Assembly (NCBI GenBank): GCA_023268355.1
Contig: JALNJK010000001.1
Span: 248,001 to 312,000 of the forward strand
Reading direction: 5' to 3'
DNA length: 64,000 bases
Origin: Candidatus Terraquivivens tengchongensis
GTDB taxonomy: Archaea; Thermoproteota; Nitrososphaeria_A; Caldarchaeales; Wolframiiraptoraceae
In this document: positions 43,347-51,034 of the stretch, in pieces
Numbering within the stretch: position 1 is the stretch's first letter
How the letters are laid out: every line of letters starts with the position of its first letter
The notes under the pieces: generated by a model
The model's input: only the letters and a program-made list of their open reading frames with translations
Database searches by the model: none
Told to the model about the DNA's origin: nothing
Program-made: the position numbers and the translations under genes

Positions 43347-43847
43347 TCAAAGCTCGTTAAAGACTTTTTCTGCGAAAGCGTACACCGAGGCCTCCTGTAA
43401 TGGTTCCACCGAACCAGGCCTTAGCTTCCTGATTTTCTCTATCGCCTCGTTCGGATAAATCTTCTCCGAGGCTACGAAGTATGCCGCTATGACCGTACCG
43501 GTCCTTCCTAAGCCTGCCGCGCAGTGAACAACCGTGGGCCTGCCCGCGCTTATGTTGGACCGTATGAATTCGACACACTTCTCGATATCTTCAACGCTCG
43601 GAGGTTCATGGTCCTTCATGGGCACATGCATGTAAACAAGGTCTGTCGATTCCAACCATTCCTTCGGGAGTGGGCTCTCGGTTAAGCTGAGCAGCGCTCT
43701 TATGCCCTGCTCGCATAACCATAGGACTTGAGATCTCGATACGGGTCTACCGCAGGCTGCGAGCATGCTATCAACCCAGCTGAAGTTGTGGGGTCTATCC
43801 AACAAAAGACCCCTAAGCCTTCTGTAGGCCTCGCCTAAGCTGCTCAT
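43347..43847 (-). CDS. Dual-specificity/tyrosine protein phosphatase
   Basis: A 166-residue cysteine phosphatase. VHCAAGLGRTGTV (HCx5R active site) lies in residues ~107-118, preceded by the general-acid segment (MHVPMKDHEPPSVEDI). The size matches archaeal dual-specificity phosphatases. The target is unknown. The 3' end lies near the dispersed element; its start overlaps the tmk stop by 4 nt, so translation is coupled to thymidylate kinase. Confidence 0.9.
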   Translation of the reverse strand: MSSLGEAYRRLRGLLLDRPHNFSWVDSMLAACGRPVSRSQVLWLCEQGIRALLSLTESPLPKEWLESTDLVYMHVPMKDHEPPSVEDIEKCVEFIRSNISAGRPTVVHCAAGLGRTGTVIAAYFVASEKIYPNEAIEKIRKLRPGSVEPLQEASVYAFAEKVFNEL

Positions 43848-44443
43848 GGTTCCTTGCCCTTCGGATCGGGTAGGAAAGGTCTAAGCTTGGCTAAGAGCTC
43901 TTCGGTAACCTGGCTTGGTGGCTTCGAGCCGTCCAGCAGCATCAACTCGCCAGCTGCCGCCATGTCTAGGTACACCTTTCTAACGGCCTTTAGTAGCTCG
44001 AGCCTCTCGAACCTACTTCTCGGTTTCTTTATCCTAGATAGCGCGAGCTCCGGCTCCACGTCCAAGAGGAAGGCCACGTCAGGCTTCGGTACGAATTTGT
44101 TGATAGTCCTTACCCACTCAACATCTCCGAGCATTGCACCCTGATATGCTATAGAGGAGTGCACGTACCTATCGGAGACGATCACGTAACCCTTCTTAAG
44201 ACCAGGTTCTATCACCCTTCTCACGTGCTCTATCCTATCCGCAGCGAAGAGGAGCGCCTCCAAAGCAGGCGATGCCGTTGAGCCCAGTTTATTCAACAGC
44301 CTTCCTACACCAAAGGACGTTGGCTCGTTCGTGTACTTCGCCACGTAACCGTTCTTCTTGAGCCATCTGACCACGGCTTTCGATTGCGTTGTCTTGCCCG
44401 CACCGTCTATACCCTCGATCGTTACCAAGATGCCCCTATCCAT
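43844..44443 (-). CDS. tmk: Thymidylate kinase
   Basis: A 199-residue P-loop kinase: IEGIDGAGKTTQ (Walker A), DRYVHSSIAYQG and LDVEPELALSRI (lid region with an arginine-rich segment RIKKPRSRFE). It phosphorylates dTMP to dTDP. The length is typical. It has an ATG start and is coupled to the phosphatase gene. It is divergent from the ArsR gene, with a ~200-nt gap that holds promoter-like AT-rich DNA but no ORF. Confidence 0.93.
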   Translation of the reverse strand: MDRGILVTIEGIDGAGKTTQSKAVVRWLKKNGYVAKYTNEPTSFGVGRLLNKLGSTASPALEALLFAADRIEHVRRVIEPGLKKGYVIVSDRYVHSSIAYQGAMLGDVEWVRTINKFVPKPDVAFLLDVEPELALSRIKKPRSRFERLELLKAVRKVYLDMAAAGELMLLDGSKPPSQVTEELLAKLRPFLPDPKGKEP

Positions 44444-44645
44444 ACGACAGCCCGATGTGTCATCTTTACTAAACTTTTTAAATTAAACGCACATGCCACG
44501 CCTTGTCTAGGTACACCACTTGTTGCCGTACAACCCTCCAAGTTGTATGTAAAAAAAGTTATGAACATGTCAAGAGATTATAATGTAAACGTCATAAATT
44601 CGAGCCTGTAAAGTTTATATATTAACATCCAACTGCACTAATATA

Positions 44646-44972
44646 ATGTCAAATTTGTTTACTGAAGAGCAGATAGAGCATGTTTCGAAACTCTTCGAGA
44701 CCTTGGGCAATAGGACGAGGCTTAAAATACTCCTCATGGTGGCTGACAGTAAAAGGCCGCTCCATATAAAGGCCGTCGCCAAGAGCCTAGGGATGGACTA
44801 CGCGGCCACATACAGACACGTGAAAGCGCTGGAGGAGGCGGGTATAGTGGAGATTTATGAGGTTGGAAGGTCTAGGGTTTTATCTCTTAAAAACCAGGAC
44901 CGACTCATGGATCTGTTTCTTAAAACAATTGAAATTAGTCAGTTAGATAAATCTTCACAAATTGAACAATAA
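44646..44972 (+). CDS. ArsR-type winged-helix regulator
   Basis: A 108-residue winged-helix protein. VSKLFETLGNRTRLKILLMV and HIKAVAKSLGMDYAATYRHVKALEEAGIVEI are the ArsR helix-turn-helix. No metal-binding cysteines are seen in the sensor positions, so the signal is unknown. An AT-rich TATA element (AAAGTTTATATATTAAC, near 44610-44626) lies upstream. It precedes two ECF-S-like transport genes and NikR, and may regulate one of them. Confidence 0.88.
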   Translation: MSNLFTEEQIEHVSKLFETLGNRTRLKILLMVADSKRPLHIKAVAKSLGMDYAATYRHVKALEEAGIVEIYEVGRSRVLSLKNQDRLMDLFLKTIEISQLDKSSQIEQ

Positions 44973-45057
44973 TTTGCAAAAATTGTCATATTAATTTTGT
45001 GGAAAAATTTTTATAACTAAACACATGAGATAAGATAAGTTACGAAGGGGCGAGTTT

Positions 45058-45642
45058 GTGTTGAACCCGAGGTACTGGGCTTTTGCGATCATCATGGGAG
45101 CCTTAGGAAACGCTTTGGCGGCCCTGACGGTCATCCCGACGATGGTTCAGCAAGTCGCGCTTGACTTCTCCCTACTTCCAGCCATCATAGCGGGTATATA
45201 TGGAGGCTGGGCACTAGGCGGCCTGACGGGTTTCATAGCAGGAATACTTCCCTCGATATGGTTCGGACCTCTTGGGAATCTTGGTCCTTTGGGCATCACA
45301 GCGAGCATCGGGAAGGCCATCATGGGAATCACAGTAGGCCTGCTTTCGAGGGCCTTTAGGAGGTGGCTCGAGGCCAGGACTTGGCTCTACATCCCGGTCG
45401 TTGCTTTGGCCTTCTTACCCGAGGCTTTATGGATATATCTCGTGTTCGCAGTAATGGTACCGCTCTTTTTACCAGCAGCACCAGCCTTTCTGCCAGGTCT
45501 ATGGGCTCCAATACTTCTGAAGGGATCTTTCGAGATAGCAGTCATGGGATTCTTCACCGCAGCACTCGCAGGTCATAACGGCTTCAAGAGTCAAATACTC
45601 TCTTTCCTGAACTCTACGGCGTTGCCCATTAGAAAAACCTAG
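45058..45642 (+). CDS. ECF-transporter S-component-like membrane protein
   Basis: A 194-residue membrane protein of five to six helices (WAFAIIMGALGNALAALTV, LLPAIIAGIYGGWALGGLTG, LPAAPAFLPGLWAPILLKG). The pattern (glycine-rich helix pairs, GIYGGWALGGLTGFIAG) resembles substrate-binding S components of energy-coupling factor transporters. No A or T component is in the window. The substrate is unknown. The start is a GTG with a purine-rich GAAGGGGCGAG stretch before it. A hairpin-forming AATTTTT/AAAAATT segment lies in the gap after the stop. Confidence 0.6.
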   Translation: MLNPRYWAFAIIMGALGNALAALTVIPTMVQQVALDFSLLPAIIAGIYGGWALGGLTGFIAGILPSIWFGPLGNLGPLGITASIGKAIMGITVGLLSRAFRRWLEARTWLYIPVVALAFLPEALWIYLVFAVMVPLFLPAAPAFLPGLWAPILLKGSFEIAVMGFFTAALAGHNGFKSQILSFLNSTALPIRKT

Positions 45643-45719
45643 CAATACTACTAATTTTTTACTCAAAAATTGGTAGAAACTAAAGTTTAAGTAAATGCTT
45701 TAATGATCTATTGGGTAGT

Positions 45720-46403
45720 ATGGAGCGCAAGGAACGTTCAAAGAGCCTGTTGGTCGCAGTCGCGGCGGTGTTCGGAGGCCTCTCCTCGGTCATTGCCATG
45801 CTCAAACTCAGCTTCCCATTCCCATTATTACCGTACCTTAAGTTTGACTTGGCGGAGCTTCCTGCTATCTTTTCATTCCTAGCCTTTGGACCTTTCTTAG
45901 GCCTCGTGACGTCGCTAGTGTACTGGATAGTCTTAACGATTGCTACCATGGGAGAGTGGCTTTGGCCAATAGGTCCGTTCATGAAGTTCTTGGCAGTTAT
46001 ATCTACACTTGTAGGTGTCTGGCTAGGCTCTAGGATATTCGTGAAATCCGAGAGGCACCCCCTCGGCTCGCTCCTGTTACGTATGGGCGTGCTGGCCGCC
46101 ATACTCAGGACAGCAGCCATGGGTGTGATGAACTACCTAATCTTAGTAATAATGGTACCTGAGTCGCTCACCTTCGTTAACTACTTGCTCTCGACGACTC
46201 TAGGCCTGAATTTAGGCTCCGAGTTAGAGCTAATTTTACTCGTCATGGCCCTTACGTCAGTCTTCAACATAATCCATACAATCCTCTCTCTGGTGCCGCC
46301 GGTTATTGTCGTTCAAAGGATAGAAAGAGCGGGCGCTTTTATGAGGATGGTCGGCAACTCCTGGATTGGCAACCTCGTGAAAAGGGTATACGATTCTAAA
46401 TAA
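45720..46403 (+). CDS. ECF-type S component, riboflavin/other vitamin-like
   Basis: A 227-residue membrane protein. The segment LPYLKFDLAELPAIFSFLAFGPFLGL is typical of S components (GxxD-ELPAI, then FGPxxG) such as RibU/ThiT-type. It has six hydrophobic segments. I use the ATG at 45720; a TTG nine bases earlier (45711) would add MGS. The substrate cannot be told; co-location with NikR could suggest a cation, but the S-component sequence is more vitamin-like. Confidence 0.65.
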   Translation: MERKERSKSLLVAVAAVFGGLSSVIAMLKLSFPFPLLPYLKFDLAELPAIFSFLAFGPFLGLVTSLVYWIVLTIATMGEWLWPIGPFMKFLAVISTLVGVWLGSRIFVKSERHPLGSLLLRMGVLAAILRTAAMGVMNYLILVIMVPESLTFVNYLLSTTLGLNLGSELELILLVMALTSVFNIIHTILSLVPPVIVVQRIERAGAFMRMVGNSWIGNLVKRVYDSK

Positions 46404-46445
46404 TAGATCATAAATATACGTAGCGTACTCTTATGTCTATCGGAC

Positions 46446-46853
46446 ATGTCCAGAGGTGGCGTAGCCAGAGTCAGCATCTCAATACCGCCTGATCTGTTGA
46501 AAGAGCTGGATGATATGCTCAAGAAAATCGGCTACGATAGGTCAAAAGCCATACGGATAGCGATAAGGAACTTCCTGACAGATTATAAGTGGACGCAAGA
46601 ATCTGGTGACGTTGCTGGTGCATTGATACTATTATATGATCATAAGAGCAGGGGCATAGAGGAATCTCTGACAGACATACAACACGAGCATGGTAGCATA
46701 ATCACATCCACGATGCATGTGCACCTTGACAAGGAAAACTGCCTAGAGATAATTGCAGTGAAGGGGAGCTCGAGGAGTATAAAGGAGCTTGCGGAGCGCA
46801 TGATGAAGGAAAAGGGCGTAAAGCAGCTCAAGCTTGCCGTTGTCACCAAGTAA
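46446..46853 (+). CDS. nikR: Nickel-responsive regulator
   Basis: A 135-residue ribbon-helix-helix plus ACT-like regulator. The N-terminal VARVSISIPPDLLKELDDML forms the RHH DNA-binding part. The Ni site residues are visible with the known spacing: H80 (QHEHGS), H91 and H93 (MHVHL) and C99 (ENC), matching the H76-H87-H89-C95 set of NikR from other organisms. It represses nickel uptake when Ni is abundant. A nickel-requiring enzyme or transporter is not identified in the window, so targets lie elsewhere or are the ECF-like genes upstream. Confidence 0.92.
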   Translation: MSRGGVARVSISIPPDLLKELDDMLKKIGYDRSKAIRIAIRNFLTDYKWTQESGDVAGALILLYDHKSRGIEESLTDIQHEHGSIITSTMHVHLDKENCLEIIAVKGSSRSIKELAERMMKEKGVKQLKLAVVTK

Positions 46854-46877
46854 CCTTCAAGCGCGTAAGATAATGGT

Positions 46878-47849
46878 TTAGGTCAACTGTTTTATGATAC
46901 CCTCTGCTACGTCGAATGCCTTTTTCATGATATGTTCCGGCAACTTTCCAGCGGCGCACGCCTCCCTTGGTTCGTCTTGGTCTATAATGCTCGGCTCCTT
47001 ACCGAAGGGCCTAACAACATCTACGCCTAAGTCCACGTACCTGACGTAAGTGTCGTACATCTCTACTGGCGTGCATATATTGTAATACTCACCTTTTAGG
47101 CTACCGTTTAAGGAGTAGTATTTTGTGACCGTGTACATGCACCCCTTCTTGAGTTCCGTTATGGCGTAATCTCCCGGCGACTTCGGCACGTTAAGACCGT
47201 CGTAGACGCCACCTCCGAGGATCAGCCTTCGAACCTTAACGACGCCGTCCCCTCTCCATATGACCTTAGCCGGGCCCATGATGATGTTTCTCCCGTTCAG
47301 CTTCGAGTGGACGATGTGTATAACACTACCCAACCTAGGCGTCAACGTTGACACGTATTCTTTGAACATCACGTAAACCTTCTCCGGTTGGAGCAAGCCC
47401 TCCTCGAGCAACTGCTCTGCGAATGAAACCATCAACGAAAGACTCTCGCTACCAGCCCTGCAAAAATGGTGCCATGGTACGGTATACGTTACCTCGCTCC
47501 TGAGGGCGTCAAGCTCCAGTTTCGCATCCAATGAGAACGCCGCGATGAGCTGAACATTCTCCTGGGAACCTTCTAATTGCCTTGCTTTGCCGACGAGTAT
47601 TGTGGATGGAACACCCTTTTTCAACATTTCGACAAAGTCCTCCACGTGTTCTCTCCTTCCCAAGATCTTAACGGCGTGCTTATCTTGTGTGTCACTCACT
47701 ATCACGTCGGGCGATTCTGTAGACCATGTCCCAAATCTTTCTTTTTGAGATGTTGTGGGTGAGGATATTTCGTGCCCATTCTTTAAAACAAGCCTTAGTA
47801 GCGCGGTAGAATATATTCCCCTAACCATAACTTTCAATAATCCACTCAC
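46878..47849 (-). CDS. FAU-1-like ribonuclease/RNA-binding protein
   Basis: A 323-residue protein. The N-terminal ~130 residues resemble an RNase E/G-type S1-like region. The C-terminal ~130 residues (KVIWRGDGVVKVRRLILGGGVYDGLNVPKS, then YYNICTPVEMYDTYVRYVDLGVDVVRPFG) form a DUF402 domain. This combination is the archaeal FAU-1 (AU-rich RNA-binding) family, which can act as ribonuclease. It probably processes rRNA or mRNA. It converges with nikR by 24 nt. No cofactor motif is expected. Confidence 0.8.
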   Translation of the reverse strand: MSGLLKVMVRGIYSTALLRLVLKNGHEISSPTTSQKERFGTWSTESPDVIVSDTQDKHAVKILGRREHVEDFVEMLKKGVPSTILVGKARQLEGSQENVQLIAAFSLDAKLELDALRSEVTYTVPWHHFCRAGSESLSLMVSFAEQLLEEGLLQPEKVYVMFKEYVSTLTPRLGSVIHIVHSKLNGRNIIMGPAKVIWRGDGVVKVRRLILGGGVYDGLNVPKSPGDYAITELKKGCMYTVTKYYSLNGSLKGEYYNICTPVEMYDTYVRYVDLGVDVVRPFGKEPSIIDQDEPREACAAGKLPEHIMKKAFDVAEGIIKQLT

Positions 47850-47919
47850 CGTTAGAGGGTGATAGAAACAACCCTAACATATGCTGATGTTTTGGTAATT
47901 GTTGATACTTGCTGGCACA

Positions 47920-48201
47920 TCATTGTTGGGCAGCCCTTATTGTCTCCAACAAAGACATCGCCATCCAGAGCTGCGTCCTAGTGAAGGGCGGCATGTTTGG
48001 GTCTGAGATTATCTCGTCAATTATCTCGATCGCATTCGCCGCCCTTACAGCAGGTATGAACCTTTCGTCGAAAAGAGCGTCGCTTGCAGATTTTGCCGCC
48101 CTCCTTATGTTCCTAGGAGTGCTTGTGTCGTTTGCTATGGCCTCGAGTATCTGAACTATTTGCTGTCTTTTCTCTTCCCATGATTGCTTAGATTCTGACA
48201 T
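47920..48201 (-). CDS. UPF0147-family protein (start set at second Met)
   Basis: A small helical archaeal protein starting MSESKQSWEEKRQQIVQILE, with the family-defining RNIRRAAKSASDALFDE and PFTRTQLWMAMSLLETIR. The function is not known; the four-helix design suggests a structural or RNA/ribosome-associated role. A TTG three codons upstream (48210) is possible, but GAGGGGTGG (near 48212-48221) is 12 nt before the ATG at 48201, a good ribosome-binding distance, so I use 48201. A TATA-like box (ACTTATACC) lies near 48228-48236. Confidence 0.88.
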   Translation of the reverse strand: MSESKQSWEEKRQQIVQILEAIANDTSTPRNIRRAAKSASDALFDERFIPAVRAANAIEIIDEIISDPNMPPFTRTQLWMAMSLLETIRAAQQ

Positions 48202-48240
48202 CCGGAACAACCACCCCTCTTCAATTTAGGTATAAGTTTT

Positions 48241-48265
48241 CCGCTTCCCCTTGAGTGGGGAGCGG
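48241..48265 (-). terminator. GC-rich hairpin downstream of AOR gene
   Basis: CCGCT-T-CCCC and GGGG-AGCGG form a 9-bp stem with one bulge and a 6-nt loop, 26 nt past the stop of the aldehyde:ferredoxin oxidoreductase and upstream of UPF0147. There is no T run after it in the transcript direction, so it may stabilise the 3' end rather than terminate by itself. Confidence 0.4.
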
Positions 48266-48290
48266 CATTTAAGAATTTCTCAGGGCCCGC

Positions 48291-50186
48291 CTACGTTAGG
48301 CCTATCTTCTTTGCGTATTCTGTTAACCCCAACTCAGCGAGCTTCTCTAGCTTAGGTTTGCCTTCCTTTGTCCATCCCCTTATGCTGTAAAATTCATCCA
48401 ACATTTGATCGAATTTTCCCCTATCTACGACCTCACCCTTTGACGCACCGAAGGCTAGCGGATCTTTGTACATTCTCTCCGGGAGATAATCGTCCTTCCT
48501 TGTCAAACCTTCTCTGATGTTGTAGAGCCTGATAATGTTGTTAATTCTTTCTCCTATCCTCCTAAGCTCTGCCGCGTTTATACCCGCTCCGGTAGCCATG
48601 TTGTAGATGGTCGTCACACCCTCCCATAACATCGGGCCGATTGTCGGTAAGGAGTAAAACTTACACATTATCATGCTATCGATGACTGCGTAAAAGTCCT
48701 CCTGCTCTGCGACGTACTCGGCATGACCGTCGTAGGACAACCTGTCAACTGTAACATCTGGTTTGAACGGATGCTTCCCTGTCAGGTTCGGCCTGTAGGC
48801 CACGTGCCTTAGATGGCACGCACCCCTTTGTGAGACGGCATAAGCAAGGGCGACACCCTTCAAACCTCTTGGATCGTATCCCGGGAACTCCAACCCTTTC
48901 ACATGGACAGCCAGTTCAGGAACGCCTAAAATTTCTGCGGCACGTCTTACACCCTCAGCAAGTATCTTTCCAAGACCTCTCTTGAACGCTATAACCTCAA
49001 CCGCCCTAACGAGCGAGTCACCGTCACCGAACTTCAAGCCTATGTCGTTCTCTTTTAGAAGACCCCGTTCAGCTAAGTACATAGCGAAACTCACAACGTT
49101 CCCGAGTGTTATCGTGTCAAGTCCATACAGGTTTGCAAGCTCGTTGGCCGCTGCAACCGCAGCTAAGTCGTCGATTCCACATAACGGGCTTAGCGCGTAT
49201 AGGGTTTCGTACTCGGGCCCTTCCAAGACTATAGTTTTCCCTTTATAATCAACAACACTATGCCTACCACAAGCTACTGGGCATGCAAAGCAAGTTATGT
49301 GCTTCTTCACTATAGTACTGTTCATAGTCTCTGGTCCGACTTTTTCATAACCATCAAAACTTCCGCCTTGATAGTATCTGGTCGATAAGGAACCCGTGTT
49401 TTGTGTAAAGGCCATTATGCCCGATGTGCCGTATTTTGCGAGCGCAGTTAATGTGTTTCTTGCTTTGTTCGATACTTCCCTCCTTAACTCTTCGTACGCC
49501 TTCTCATCAGCCGGAGCGACCTCAAGTGTACCTTTTATTACGATGGCCTTCAGCTTCTTGCTTCCCATGACAGCACCGCCTCCAGTCCTACCGAAGAAAC
49601 CACCTCTCAAGCCCTTAACGCTGTGCTGGTATATGCCGTGGACTATACATGCAAACTTGACCAAATTCTCGCCTGCCTGACCTATGACGGCTGTCTGGAC
49701 TTTATCGCCGTGTTCCTTCCAAAGAGCCTTCTCGGCTTCTAATGTGTTCAGACCCCAAATGCCAGATGCATCACGTATTTGGACTTCGCCGTCCTCAACA
49801 TAAAGATAGACTGGCTTGCTCGACGCACCTTTTACCACGATAGCGTCAAGCCCAGCTTTAGCCATCTCGGTGCCGATGTAACCGCCACAGTAACTCTCGC
49901 CGAATAAGTTAGTGAGCGGCGACTTAAAGCACAACGCCATCCTAGCGGCGCTCGAGAGGGCAAGGCCCTCTATCGGTCCAACAGAGAAGACAAGAACGTT
50001 GTCTGGTGAAAGCGGATCTATCTTAGGTTCCGTGTTGTCGAATAAGAGCTTCACACCTAAACCCTTTCCACCTATGAAATTTCTATAGACATCCTTACCA
50101 GGGTCGAAATATTTCACGGAACCATCAGATAAATCAACAAAGCACACCCTATGCCAATATCCTGATTCTCTAATACTAGGTTTCAT
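48291..50186 (-). CDS. Aldehyde:ferredoxin oxidoreductase family (tungsten/molybdenum)
   Basis: A 631-residue AOR-family enzyme. It contains GGKGLGVKLLFDN and SGCYGGYIGTEMAKAGLDAIVVKG-like N-terminal regions, the CFACPVACGR cluster motif (4Fe-4S), and DxxGLK-type LEFPGYDPRGLKGVALAYA with C in CHLRH, which together hold the pterin cofactor and iron-sulfur cluster. It oxidises an aldehyde to the acid with ferredoxin. I prefer the start at the ATG 50186 (MKPSIRESGYW), 26 nt after a TATA-like TTTTTAAAT; a longer reading starts at 50210. Which aldehyde is used is unknown. Confidence 0.9.
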   Translation of the reverse strand: MKPSIRESGYWHRVCFVDLSDGSVKYFDPGKDVYRNFIGGKGLGVKLLFDNTEPKIDPLSPDNVLVFSVGPIEGLALSSAARMALCFKSPLTNLFGESYCGGYIGTEMAKAGLDAIVVKGASSKPVYLYVEDGEVQIRDASGIWGLNTLEAEKALWKEHGDKVQTAVIGQAGENLVKFACIVHGIYQHSVKGLRGGFFGRTGGGAVMGSKKLKAIVIKGTLEVAPADEKAYEELRREVSNKARNTLTALAKYGTSGIMAFTQNTGSLSTRYYQGGSFDGYEKVGPETMNSTIVKKHITCFACPVACGRHSVVDYKGKTIVLEGPEYETLYALSPLCGIDDLAAVAAANELANLYGLDTITLGNVVSFAMYLAERGLLKENDIGLKFGDGDSLVRAVEVIAFKRGLGKILAEGVRRAAEILGVPELAVHVKGLEFPGYDPRGLKGVALAYAVSQRGACHLRHVAYRPNLTGKHPFKPDVTVDRLSYDGHAEYVAEQEDFYAVIDSMIMCKFYSLPTIGPMLWEGVTTIYNMATGAGINAAELRRIGERINNIIRLYNIREGLTRKDDYLPERMYKDPLAFGASKGEVVDRGKFDQMLDEFYSIRGWTKEGKPKLEKLAELGLTEYAKKIGLT

Positions 50187-50337
50187 CACGAATACCAGCA
50201 AAACAGACATTTAAAAAAGTTTAGTTTTCTTATCAATGCTTCATACAACAATCAGCAATACGCTACTTAGAGCCTCTTAGACGTAAACCGCAAGCTTATT
50301 TAATGAAGAATACTTCATAAAGAATGGTGATAGAAGA

Positions 50338-50976
50338 TTGTCACTAAAGCCTCCAAAGAGAGTGGCGCTTCGTAATCCATCCTTGAAGGGTACAATGTCT
50401 GTCGAGGAGGCGATATCTTGGCGTAGGTCCGAGAGAAGATACTCACCGAGTAAGCTTACGCTCGAGCATGTTTCGCAACTGATGTGGTGCGCCCAAGGTA
50501 TAACGGATCATAGGAGCATGCTAAGGGCCGTACCATCCGCGGGCGCAACTTATCCGCTTGAGATTTATGCTGTCGTGAAGGATGGTGGCGTAGAAGGACT
50601 GGAGGCTGGTGTGTACCATTACCGACCGGAAGACCATTCTCTAGAACTGATTAGAAGCGGCGACCTCAACGAGGAACTAGCATCAGCCTGCCTTGGACAA
50701 AGTTGGGTAAGAGATGCTCCGCTCAACATCGTCATAACCGCAATATATGCTAGGACAACGAGAAGATACGGGACGAGGGGGGAGAGGTATGTGCATATGG
50801 AGGTCGGGCATGCAGGCCAGAATATATACCTCCAGGCTACGGCCATGGGCTTAGGAACTGTTGCCGTTGGAGCGTTTTACGACGACAGAGTCAAAGAAGT
50901 TTTGGGAGTGTCCGGAGAAGAGAGACCGCTGTACGTTATGCCCATTGGCATATCCGTCAGGAAAAGAGTTGTTTGA
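50338..50976 (+). CDS. SagB-type nitroreductase-fold oxidoreductase
   Basis: A 212-residue FMN-binding nitroreductase-like protein. The SWRRSERRYSPSKLTLEHVSQLMW N-terminus and PSAGATYPLEIYAVV motif define the SagB/ThcOx subgroup, which often oxidises azoline rings in peptide natural products. MGLGTVAVGAFYDDRVKEVLG completes the FMN site. No cyclodehydratase or precursor peptide is nearby, so a general nitroreductase role is equally likely. The start is a TTG. Confidence 0.85.
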   Translation: MSLKPPKRVALRNPSLKGTMSVEEAISWRRSERRYSPSKLTLEHVSQLMWCAQGITDHRSMLRAVPSAGATYPLEIYAVVKDGGVEGLEAGVYHYRPEDHSLELIRSGDLNEELASACLGQSWVRDAPLNIVITAIYARTTRRYGTRGERYVHMEVGHAGQNIYLQATAMGLGTVAVGAFYDDRVKEVLGVSGEERPLYVMPIGISVRKRVV

Positions 50977-51034
50977 GGTTAAGCATCCTGAATAATCCTT
51001 TATAATATCTATAGTAGTTTCTGCCATAGCAAAA

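Noticed and set aside
44444-44645. Short inverted repeats in the tmk-ArsR gap (ACAAC/GTTGT and TTATGA/TCATAA)
   Set aside because: Five- to six-bp arms of this kind arise often by chance in AT-rich DNA. They were not called as operators.
47866-47912. Possible C/D box RNA (GTGATAG ... CTGATG) after the FAU-1 gene
   Set aside because: Only partial box matches with wrong spacing and no promoter. It is within chance expectation.
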